Shown here piece by piece: positions 14,552 through 22,471 of a stretch of 64,000 bases of DNA. Under the pieces are notes generated by a model. It saw only the letters and a list, made by a program, of their open reading frames with translations, made no database searches and was not told the origin of the DNA. Made by a program: the position numbers and the translations under genes. Location: positions 3,410,001 to 3,474,000 of the forward strand of contig OZ241902.1 of the NCBI GenBank assembly GCA_965203605.1, read 5' to 3'. The stretch's first letter is position 1. Each line of letters begins with the position of its first letter. This DNA comes from JAPOUP01 sp965203605. GTDB lineage: Bacteria; Pseudomonadota; Alphaproteobacteria; Rhodobacterales; Rhodobacteraceae.

Positions 14552-15004
14552 TCAGGCCTCCGGTGGGATGACGCCCTTGCGGAACATGAAGCATCCATAG
14601 AACCGTCGCTCGCCGGACTGAATCACGGCATAGGACCGTTTGGCGAGTTCGTAGAACGCGAATCGTTCGATCCCGACCATTGGGCGATGCGTGCCCTCGA
14701 CCGCATCAATGGCAGCCTGCACCTCGGCCTGAACAGGCGGAACCGCATCAGGGTCATCCACAATCTCCATCCTTCCGGCGAAATCATCGACGAAAGTGTC
14801 GAGAGGGAGGACGGACAGTATCGCATCCGTCACCTCGGCAGCGGTCAGGTTCTCCATGCGCAGCAACTCCCCGAGCATGGTTTCCCGAGCGATGGAACCT
14901 GCCGGGAAATTCGTGTCGGCAACGATCACCACGTCGCCATGGCCCATATCCCTCAGTGCATAGAGCACGTCCGCGTTCAACCGCGGATCAATCCCTTTCA
15001 ACAT
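14552..15004 (-). CDS. rbsD: RbsD/FucU-family sugar mutarotase
   Basis: 150 residues beginning MLKGIDPRLNADVLYALRDMGHGD, the conserved start containing the catalytic His of RbsD/FucU. The length and the ERFAFYELAKRSYAVIQSGERRFYGCFMFRKGV end fit the FucU branch. These enzymes interconvert ring or anomeric forms so that the sugar can be phosphorylated. It lies between an SGNH hydrolase and ribokinase in one operon, so ribose or a ribose-like sugar is the likely substrate. Fucose-type sugars remain possible. Confidence 0.87.
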   Translation of the reverse strand: MLKGIDPRLNADVLYALRDMGHGDVVIVADTNFPAGSIARETMLGELLRMENLTAAEVTDAILSVLPLDTFVDDFAGRMEIVDDPDAVPPVQAEVQAAIDAVEGTHRPMVGIERFAFYELAKRSYAVIQSGERRFYGCFMFRKGVIPPEA

Positions 15005-15016
15005 GCATTTCGCTCC

Positions 15017-15667
15017 CTAGTCATCTCCATCCAACAGGCTTTCCACGGCTTCCGCCATGGCGGCTCCGACCGCCGCCTGCCCCTCGGCGGTCAGGTGAAT
15101 GCCGTCAACCGGATCCACTTCCGCCACGCGGCCCAGATCAATGAAGTCGGTGCCCTGACGCCGGGCCACCTCGGCCAGCAGGGGCGGCAGCGCACGCGAT
15201 TTCGCGGCACCTCCCTCGAACATGTCCCCCAGAAACCCAACTTCCTCAATTGGCACGGGTGCCGCGAGAAGCACCCGAGGTGGTGCTAGATCCGGACCTG
15301 CGTTGGATGCTTTGATCACGGTCACCAAACGCTCCAGTCCCAGGGCGATATCGCTGGCTGGCATCGAAAACCGTACCTTCAGATCGTTGGTGCCGAGCAT
15401 CAAGATTACCAGATCAAGTGGCCTATGTGTCTCGATCAACGCAGGAAGAACCCTCAAGCCATTCCTGTGCATGCCTTCCACGGGGTCATCGCAGACGGCA
15501 TTGCGCCCTGGTTGTCCTTCGGCGATCACCTCCCATCGACAACCAAGCATGCGGGCCATGACATTTGGCCAACGAACCTCGCGGTCGAAACGCCCTTGGT
15601 CGGTCAATGCCCTCATTGCTGGTGTGCCGTGAGTATTGCTGTCACCGAAGCAAAGAACCGTTCGCAT
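15017..15667 (-). CDS. SGNH/GDSL-family hydrolase (arylesterase-like)
   Basis: About 216 residues from the ATG at 15667 (GGGAG eight bases upstream). Block I is VLCFGDSNTHG with the nucleophilic Ser, block III is MLGTNDLK, and block V is DGIHLTAEG with the catalytic Asp-His pair. No signal peptide is visible, so it is probably cytoplasmic. It starts the operon with rbsD and rbsK, only 12 bases upstream of rbsD, suggesting it frees a sugar or acyl group for the same pathway. The substrate is unknown. Confidence 0.83.
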   Translation of the reverse strand: MRTVLCFGDSNTHGTPAMRALTDQGRFDREVRWPNVMARMLGCRWEVIAEGQPGRNAVCDDPVEGMHRNGLRVLPALIETHRPLDLVILMLGTNDLKVRFSMPASDIALGLERLVTVIKASNAGPDLAPPRVLLAAPVPIEEVGFLGDMFEGGAAKSRALPPLLAEVARRQGTDFIDLGRVAEVDPVDGIHLTAEGQAAVGAAMAEAVESLLDGDD

Positions 15668-16029
15668 GTCGCTCACTCCCTGAAACCTGAGAGAACCATA
15701 AGTCTTCGCGTCGCAGATGGCAGGCCCGGACTCCCCGGGTATCGTCTCATGGGGTTGGAGGCAATGCCTGATCAAAACGCGCCGAATGAAACCGGGATCC
15801 AACCGTCAGGCGTTCTGACCAGGTCCCCCCGCTTCCATTCCGAAGTGCAGCACCGGCCGTTTCCGCATTTGGTGCGTAGGCCGGGCGGATCGGATGGCTG
15901 GAAGGCGTTCCTGTGTCACGCAATCAAGGCTCAAATATTGCCCAAGCGTCTCATGTCAACAATCTGGGCCATATCCCAGCGGCGCTGAATGGTTGACGCT
16001 GCCGATGCGCGATGCTATCTCCAGCCTTC
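15668..16029 (+). other. Intergenic stretch between divergent genes
   Basis: About 360 bases between the SGNH hydrolase and the next plus-strand gene. Open frames here are not supported by start signals or family motifs. It must hold promoters for both sides, but I see no clear boxes. Confidence 0.5.
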
Positions 16030-16449
16030 ATGGTAGATACTTCGTTCAACACAGAAGCCAATATCCGGATCCTTCAGGAGAGCGGCATCGACGATCGCCA
16101 GGCCAGGGCGATCATGGAGGTGGTTCGTGCCGGCAGGCCCGGCGGTGTCGCGGGCATGGAGGAACTAGCAGAGATCAAGAATGATGTGCTCTGGATCAAG
16201 CGGATCGGCGGTGTGCTCGTCGCGCTCGGAGTGGCTGCGACCGGCTTCCTCTATTCAGAGATCGGCTCGGTGCGGGAGGAGCTCCGAAACGAGATCGGTT
16301 CCGTCCGGGAAGAACTCCGGACGGAGATTGGCTCAGTCCGGGAGGAGCTCCGGACCGAGACCGACTCTCTCGGAAGCCAGATTCAGGCAAACAGCGCCGC
16401 CCTCGCCCGCATCGAAGCGATCCTGAACGAGCGGCTAACGCGCAACTGA
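16030..16449 (+). CDS. Small membrane protein with hendecad coiled-coil repeat
   Basis: About 139 residues from MVDTSF; an in-frame ATG six codons earlier is an alternative. The order is a short soluble N-terminus, a single membrane segment (IGGVLVALGVAATGFLYS), then a coiled coil made of three copies of the 11-residue unit EIGSVREELRN/T and one degenerate copy. The DNA repeat is a 33-bp tandem (16258-16356). The pattern resembles short coiled-coil/TM proteins of alphaproteobacteria. I do not recognise a function. Broken relatives of this design occur near 49.7 and 51.3 kb. Confidence 0.65.
   Translation: MVDTSFNTEANIRILQESGIDDRQARAIMEVVRAGRPGGVAGMEELAEIKNDVLWIKRIGGVLVALGVAATGFLYSEIGSVREELRNEIGSVREELRTEIGSVREELRTETDSLGSQIQANSAALARIEAILNERLTRN
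16258..16356 (+). repeat. 33-bp tandem repeat, three copies
   Basis: Units at 16258-16290, 16291-16323 and 16324-16356 differ at a few third positions but encode nearly the same 11 residues. Synonymous drift with a conserved protein repeat suggests the coiled coil is under selection. Confidence 0.85.
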
Positions 16450-17039
16450 CGCCAGACAACGGCGGTCATGATCGTCGGGACCCTGGCCCTCGCGGTGGGC
16501 GGGAGTGACGGTCGGGCAGCTCCACCCCCGTCAAGATGTCGGTCTTCGACAAGACCAAGGACGTGGTCGCTGAGACCGCCCAATTGCAATTGGTGGGTTC
16601 AAGTGCCATTGTCTCGCGTCAAATCCCCGAATTCATCTGATCAGCTCAATAGGCATAGGGCAATGCGCCTACACTCCACAGATGAATCTCCAGATGCGGA
16701 TCACTCAAGCCGTTGCAATCCCTTGACCGCGCCAGCTTACGTGCTGCTGCTCACCGAATGCATATTCCTCCGCCCCAGGCATGCCCCGAATTCCCCCAAC
16801 CGGTCGATTCGGATCAAGCATTTGCCCGTTCACCTTCACATCCATGGCATGGCGTCATGCCACCCGGCCGCAAAGCTGAAGTCCGCCGTCAACGAACAGG
16901 GACGTATCGGGACCAACACGCAGAGGTCATTTGAGGGAACTAGCGATTCCAGCCGGATCTCTTCAGCGACGGAAGAGCAGGATCTTGCCCATTGAGCCAT
17001 CGCCCGTCGTTCGATTCCCCTGCACCTATCGACCCTTCC
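16450..17039 (+). other. Intergenic stretch, no gene recognised
   Basis: 590 bases before the convergent nuclease gene. A 175-codon plus-strand frame is present, but it has no family features, and its composition (many Ser, Arg, Pro, His) looks non-coding. No RNA gene or repeat was recognised. Confidence 0.45.
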
Positions 17040-17681
17040 TCAATTCCGCTTTCCGCTAACAATTCTCAGCGGCAACGCCAGAGTTCCGAAACTGTTGGTA
17101 TGAATTACGTAATCGTCAGCGTCCAGCATCTCTATCAGCTTGGACAGGCGGACGCTGCATTGAAGACGGCGCTGGTTTTTCGAATCGATCTTGGGGTTAA
17201 GGGTGACCAGCCCGGTATCCGGTCTCAATTCCCGTTTTCGCTCCCGCGCCCATGCGCTCGCCCGGATCTGGCCATCTCGCCCAGTTCCAAACGTCTTCAG
17301 TCCGTTATGAAACTGCTCGACTTTCGCCTCTGTCATTCGACCCAATAAAGCCGCACGGTAACTTTCCCGGAGCAGGATTTCGTGGATCGCTCCGAATACC
17401 TTGAAACCAGCCTGTTGACTGTAGCTGCCGACAGGCAACCGGTAGGGAACGGAATCAAACGAACGCCAGAACTGTCGTGCATCCGACAGCCCAACCATGT
17501 TGCTCTTGGTTGACTTGATCGAAGTGGGAAGCCCTGACCTGCCGTCATCGACCGAGCCCAGATCGAATCTGTCGTTCGGGGTTCGCTTCCGGTCTGCCGC
17601 AGCCCAACCAAACACGCCTGCCGCCTTGATCATGTTCTCGAAGCTCTTGCCATGCATCTGATTTTTCGAGTACTCAGGCAC
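17040..17681 (-). CDS. Putative restriction-type endonuclease, partner of the adjacent methyltransferase
   Basis: 213 residues; GTG start overlapping the methyltransferase stop by 8 bases (GTGCCTGA). Near residues 35-60 the sequence RFDLGSVDDGRSGLPTSIKST has an Asp followed by SIK, a spacing seen in PD-(D/E)XK-like cores where the acidic residue before X-K can vary. An N-terminal GKSFENMIKAAG is also common at the start of such nucleases. It is the last gene of a three-gene operon with an N6-adenine methyltransferase, so a restriction enzyme is the simplest reading. No family match can be proven by eye. Confidence 0.5.
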   Translation of the reverse strand: MPEYSKNQMHGKSFENMIKAAGVFGWAAADRKRTPNDRFDLGSVDDGRSGLPTSIKSTKSNMVGLSDARQFWRSFDSVPYRLPVGSYSQQAGFKVFGAIHEILLRESYRAALLGRMTEAKVEQFHNGLKTFGTGRDGQIRASAWARERKRELRPDTGLVTLNPKIDSKNQRRLQCSVRLSKLIEMLDADDYVIHTNSFGTLALPLRIVSGKRN

Positions 17682-18480
17682 GATAGACCTCGCTCAACTT
17701 GAAGGCGATTTCCGTTTTGGACAACGACCTTACGCCAGCGGTCTGTGCAGCCAGTTCCGACCAATTCACCCGACGCAGCGTGTCGATAACCCCATCCGCC
17801 AACTCCTGCATGAAATAGTGCGTTGTTCGCGATAGGGACGGTATATCTGTCGTGACAACACGACCTGCGTAGAATCCAACGCGCCGCATTGCGAAATTCG
17901 CCATTCGAGGGGTCGTATAGTCAATCAGGTGGTCCACCGGAGGTGGTGAAGGAATGCGCCGTTCCTTTGCCTGCCGTGTCCATATCTGCCAAGCGCATGG
18001 CACATCATGCGGATTCCCTGAACGCAGGAATGCATACGGTTCAACGTCTTCGTCACCAGACAGGTGGAAGTTCGCGTGAAGTCGCTTCTGGATACTGATC
18101 TTTCGGAAGGTGCGTGGCACGATAAAGGCGATCTCGTCTGCGCTGTCAGCCGCATGATTGAAGAACCGAACTGCAGTGCAGGCATTCTTCCCAAATGGCG
18201 GATTGCCTATGACAACGACTGCGGAATGCTCCCCAGCGAAGATCTCCTGTGACGCCAGAAAGTCCTGGCTCAGAATGTCCGGCCCCTGCGGTTCAATATC
18301 GACAGCGAGGACCTTTCGGCCAGCGTCAAGCAGTGGGCGAAGGAAGGCGCCGGCCCCCGCGGAAGGCTCAACGAACAGGACATTGGGATCATTCCAACGA
18401 GCGGCTACCGCTGCGACGTAGGCTTCAGCGACTTCCGGGCGTGTATAGAACTGATCCAGCACCCTAACTGTCCGACTCAT
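17674..18480 (-). CDS. N6-adenine-type DNA methyltransferase
   Basis: 268 residues from MSRTVRVLDQFYT at 18480, whose ATGA overlaps the stop of the upstream gene. Motif I is FVEPSAGAGAFLRPLL, and motif IV is VVIGNPPFGKN, the NPPF form of adenine-N6 methyltransferases. The start DQFYTRPEVAEAYV resembles type II and phage-type enzymes. It overlaps the nuclease-like gene downstream by 8 bases. This compact unit is a probable restriction-modification or phage-derived modification cassette. Confidence 0.8.
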   Translation of the reverse strand: MSRTVRVLDQFYTRPEVAEAYVAAVAARWNDPNVLFVEPSAGAGAFLRPLLDAGRKVLAVDIEPQGPDILSQDFLASQEIFAGEHSAVVVIGNPPFGKNACTAVRFFNHAADSADEIAFIVPRTFRKISIQKRLHANFHLSGDEDVEPYAFLRSGNPHDVPCAWQIWTRQAKERRIPSPPPVDHLIDYTTPRMANFAMRRVGFYAGRVVTTDIPSLSRTTHYFMQELADGVIDTLRRVNWSELAAQTAGVRSLSKTEIAFKLSEVYRA

Positions 18481-18836
18481 GAGACCAATTCCGCATAGCG
18501 AAGCCACTTACCGACAAGGGCATCGGACAGAAACTCCAGCTGAACAAGCGTTCCCAGGCTGCGGATGCTGTCGCAGCCCGCGGATTCGGCAGGAAACAGG
18601 CCAAAGTACGTGTCGCTCCTGTCGCTTTGGGAAAGCAAGGTCCGAACGTGACTGTACTTGAGCGGAACCGAAATTGTTGCTTTGCCGTCCACTGGCATCT
18701 CTCTGGACAAATATGTGCCGATGCTGTCGTTCGCCAACCTGCGGAGGTGCGGTATGCGGTCAAATGCTCCTGCCTCAGCGGCGTGGACCGATTCCCTTTC
18801 GCCGTTCAGGTCCGCAATGAACATTCGGAATGCCAT
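18477..18836 (-). CDS. Unknown small protein, first gene of the methyltransferase operon
   Basis: 119 residues from MAFRMFIADLNGE to a stop overlapping the methyltransferase start by 4 bases (ATGA). This tight coupling argues it is real. The same frame stays open upstream to 19319, but the upstream part has cysteine/arginine-rich, non-coding character and no start signal is clear, so the start is uncertain. I see no known motif. It could be a controller or specificity factor for the modification system. Confidence 0.5.
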   Translation of the reverse strand: MAFRMFIADLNGERESVHAAEAGAFDRIPHLRRLANDSIGTYLSREMPVDGKATISVPLKYSHVRTLLSQSDRSDTYFGLFPAESAGCDSIRSLGTLVQLEFLSDALVGKWLRYAELVS

Positions 18837-20494
18837 GTAAGAGGGCGACGTCAGGCTACCCCCGGCATGTCGCTTTGGCAGTTCGCCTGCGACCCGATGG
18901 CAGCCTATACCCTTACGGATGCGCCGGTCGCGGACGTCGTGATGTTTCACGCCGACGTGGTTCGAATGTTTGCGGACCGCGCATACGAGTACGTTCTGGC
19001 TCATGCAGCTGCGGCTGGCGTGGGCAGGGATTGCTCTGACAGTCCCGACGGTCCCGTATTGCAGGATGAACACCGGGCTGCCGCGACCGGCGGGGCGGGT
19101 CTTCCGTTTCAGCACGCCATTCCGCCAAACGCTTCTTCCCGGACAGTTGGCACCCCCTTGGGATGCAGCGGAGACATCGGCCATGCTCTCGACGACCCGG
19201 CGGCGCAAGGCCAGTGACCGGCACCCGACCATGTAGGTGAAGGAAATTCCGGCCATCCTTTGGCAGTCGATGCGCTCGTCGACGGTCGCGTTGTGATTCA
19301 ACCGATGCGCCCCCAACATCCGCTCCAGCTACCGGCCCTCCATGGAAAGAGCCGACACACAGTCTGCCTGTCCCCAATGTAGGTCTGGGTCTCGCTCATG
19401 CCGCCGCTCCGGTCGATCAGGTGATTCGGCCCAGTCTTGCATATTGAATGACAATGCCGGTCACCTGTCCGCAGACGGGGCAGGCGGGAACCTGTCTGTA
19501 GGCCATTAGAACGAGCTGCGTAGGATGGTCTGACGGCACCTACGCATATGGATCCCAACTCGTGCATCATCGTAAGATCCGTCCACTCAATGACTGGCAG
19601 TTCCTGCAAGCGGGACCTGCCGCTGCTCCTCTACGGCCGTGATGTTGGCCCTCCAGGCACCCGCACGACGCAGATGACAATTCGACACCATTCAACCGCT
19701 GTCCTCCGGTGCTTGGAGCGAGGCACACATGCCGTCGGCCGCAGGGCACCGACATCGCGTCAGAACCTCGTGATTCACGCTTTCCTGCGTTCGCTGAAAC
19801 GAAACCTGCAATCCCCGGCACGGAAGTTGCATGAACTTCAGGTCAGTCGGAGTCGCAAACGTCATCGAGCTGCAGTGAGGGAAGTGGCGGTCGCCGCCCG
19901 AACAATGACGTTCCCGGAACCGCTTCCCAATCGTGGAATCGGATCTCGTGCCAGCTGCGGAATCCTTGTGCCTGAGCAGCGGGAGCATTCGGCTGCCATG
20001 AACTTCATCGCCATCTCTCCATATTGGGCGCATCGTGATTCAATTACCTGAATCCGTCAACCTCAATTACCAATTGATGCGTCGCTGCGTCAATTGAACA
20101 CCATAAGTGATATTGTAAGCCCCGCTCTTTCCATACGGGAGGATGCCCGCCGCAGTGTTCGGAGTCCCGACACAACCCAGTTCAGGGACTTCGGGAATGC
20201 TGATGGCAAACCAATCGATCCAACTCGATAGATCGGAGATTCAATAGGTGGTCAAAAATTGGGGTGTTCCCGGAATCTGACTGGAGTCCGAACTACGCAG
20301 CGCGGATGGTTACGTTTGGCGGGATTTGCACAGCCAATGTTCTCCTGTTCAGGGATGAAACCTGGACCCCCAAGCCAATACAGTTGGCGATTGGATCGGA
20401 ATCGGGGTCAACAGGGTGACTTGGCAGATAAAGCAACCGCCTTAAGGGAGATGCGACGCTGGCCTTGATTCCGAAAGGTCTTCTTGCAGCAGGT
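18837..20494 (-). other. 1.66-kb stretch without a convincing gene
   Basis: Overlapping open frames occur on both strands but lack start signals and family features. One short minus-strand frame near 19426-19545 encodes a CxxC knuckle (VPACPVCGQVTG) and could be a tiny zinc-ribbon peptide or a gene relic. A 7-bp stem-loop GCGTAGG/CCTACGC lies at about 19518-19545. The rest looks like degraded accessory DNA. Confidence 0.4.
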
Positions 20495-21484
20495 TTACTG
20501 GTCCTGCAGGGTGGCTGAAGGCGAGGTCGCAACCCTGTCCTGCCACGGCAGTTTCCTGATTGCGGGCCAGTCGCCGCGACCTATCGGTGCTTCATCGGGT
20601 GGATTGGGGTGGAGAGCTTCGACGCGAACATCGACCTGGACGGTTGTTTCGCCTCCACCATAAACCACCCCACGCGTCGGCGCGGCATCCGCATAATCCC
20701 GTCCCTGTGCAATACGGATAAACCTGTGGTCCGCCATGGAGTCGTTGGTCGCGTCAAAACCAATCCACCCCAATTGGGGGAGCCAGAATTCGGCCCAGGC
20801 ATGGCTGGCTGCCTCCTGGTTGGCAGCATCCGGAGCGTCTGCGATGTACAGATAGCCTGACACATATCGACTCGGAATGCCCCAGCTACGGCCCAGTGCA
20901 AGCATGAGATGGGCATAGTCCTGACATACACCCTCACCAGTCGCGGCTATGTGGTCGACAGGCGAATCAACTGTTGAACTTCCCTGGGTATAGACCAGGT
21001 GCGTGTTCAGTTTCGAACAGGCCGACTGAAGCGTCCCAACCGGGTCCGGACCCCGTCGGAGTCCATGCCGTTCGACAAACGCGTCAAACGCCTCTCCAGG
21101 TCGCACGAATCTGCTGGGCGCGAGATAGTCCCAGAATCCGATCCAACCTGAATGCCTATCGACATCCTCCCAGGTCAGCTTGGCCGGCAGCTGCCGCAGG
21201 TCTTCCATAACCTGCGTTGGTTTGGTATGGATTATGGACCGTGACCGCACATGAAGTCGCGTGAACGTCCGATGAATGCTGAACATGTGGCATCTGTTCG
21301 AAAAGCTGTCATCGCAGGCGACCGGATTGGTTTCCGGATCGGCCGAAACCGAAAATGCCTCGACTCTCTGTCCTCGGTCCTCTCGTGGTTGCAGGCGCAC
21401 CAGCATCGTACACCCTTGGATGCTGTCCTCGTAATCGAACCGGGAGTCGTGTGTGATCGAATAGCTGCTGGGCGAAATGTTCAT
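20495..21484 (-). CDS. Transglutaminase-like cysteine peptidase family protein
   Basis: 329 residues. The N-terminal beta domain begins YSITHDSRFDYEDS, and the core shows the Cys-His-Asp triad in GEGVCQDYAHLMLALGR, ASHAWAEFWLP and IGFDATNDS. The domain hydrolyses or forms isopeptide/amide bonds. It is the third gene of the ATP-grasp/alpha-E/transglutaminase set and overlaps the alpha-E gene end by 4 bases. Comparative genomics (Iyer and colleagues on amidoligases) predicts that these three make and process a peptide tag or small peptide. Confidence 0.88.
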   Translation of the reverse strand: MNISPSSYSITHDSRFDYEDSIQGCTMLVRLQPREDRGQRVEAFSVSADPETNPVACDDSFSNRCHMFSIHRTFTRLHVRSRSIIHTKPTQVMEDLRQLPAKLTWEDVDRHSGWIGFWDYLAPSRFVRPGEAFDAFVERHGLRRGPDPVGTLQSACSKLNTHLVYTQGSSTVDSPVDHIAATGEGVCQDYAHLMLALGRSWGIPSRYVSGYLYIADAPDAANQEAASHAWAEFWLPQLGWIGFDATNDSMADHRFIRIAQGRDYADAAPTRGVVYGGGETTVQVDVRVEALHPNPPDEAPIGRGDWPAIRKLPWQDRVATSPSATLQDQ

Positions 21485-22467
21485 CGTGCCGCGGTTTCTT
21501 TTGGGGTGTATGAGAAGTAAGCGGCCTCGATGTCGTCGCTGAACCTGCGGCAGGCGCCGGAAATCTCGTCGAGCATCGCGCGAACCCCGTCGTCATCTCC
21601 TGCGCTGTGCTCAGGCCAATCGTAGTGAATCATGGCACGGGCACGTCCGACCTCCCGCCTGGCGCATTCCGCAGTCCCGGAATTCCAGTTGGAGGCAACC
21701 TGCGAATGTGCGTGCTCAACCTCCTGAAGGGCAAAGCCGATCGAGTTCGGGAGATGCTGGTCGGTCACGAGGAATTCGAGCACGTCGCTGGCCGAAAACG
21801 CGATTGAATTCCGGCGACGAAATGCTCCACCTGCCGCACAGATATCGAGAAGTGAGGCCCAGTCCGCACCGGATTCATGACTTGCGCTGGGGAATGTCTC
21901 TAGATGGGCATCCAGCAACGCACAGATCAGCAACGCCCGCTCAACGAACTGACCGAGTCGAAAGAAATGCCAGCCAGGATCGCGGTACATTGTCGTTGCG
22001 GCGATGCCCCGAAAGGCTTCCGCCGACACCGCAACATCGACAAAGTACTCCCGCGGCCGCCCATTCCAGATGTCCACCAATCGCCTGTCCTGAATCTCCA
22101 GATAGGACACGTTGAGGCTGGACCAAATGTCGTGGCTGATGACATTGCGTAACTGACGCGCGTTTTCACGGGCCAAAGCAAAACACTGAATGATCGAACT
22201 CGGGTTCAGCGTCTCGAACGCCAAGTCGTCGGTCAGGGTGTAGGAGTCCATCAGCATTAAGGAGTCATCACCGCCGCTCGACATGAGTCCTGCGCCTACC
22301 GGTTCCCGGCCGAGCGCCCTGTAGAGTCTCTTCCACCCGAGGTCGATATCATCCGTCGGCCGGTCATGAATGGCATCGAGTTGATTGGCCAGCAGTCTGC
22401 AGACGTGGATCCCCCGTTCGATGTACCGGGTCATCCAGTAGAGGTTCTGCGCGTCTCGCGAGAGCAC
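21481..22467 (-). CDS. Alpha-E domain protein
   Basis: About 328 residues from the GTG at 22467 (VLSRDAQNLYWMTRYIERG), matching the usual family start MLSRxAENLYWLGRYxERAE. An in-frame ATG at 22494 is an alternative, and the frame stays open much further upstream inside the ATP-grasp gene, which is a shadow. The protein is all-helical with the repeated ERxxxxxxLLDxHLE pattern (FVERALLICALLDAHLE). It always accompanies the permuted ATP-grasp ligase. Its biochemical role is unproven. Confidence 0.85.
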   Translation of the reverse strand: MLSRDAQNLYWMTRYIERGIHVCRLLANQLDAIHDRPTDDIDLGWKRLYRALGREPVGAGLMSSGGDDSLMLMDSYTLTDDLAFETLNPSSIIQCFALARENARQLRNVISHDIWSSLNVSYLEIQDRRLVDIWNGRPREYFVDVAVSAEAFRGIAATTMYRDPGWHFFRLGQFVERALLICALLDAHLETFPSASHESGADWASLLDICAAGGAFRRRNSIAFSASDVLEFLVTDQHLPNSIGFALQEVEHAHSQVASNWNSGTAECARREVGRARAMIHYDWPEHSAGDDDGVRAMLDEISGACRRFSDDIEAAYFSYTPKETAAR

Positions 22468-22471
22468 GGCG

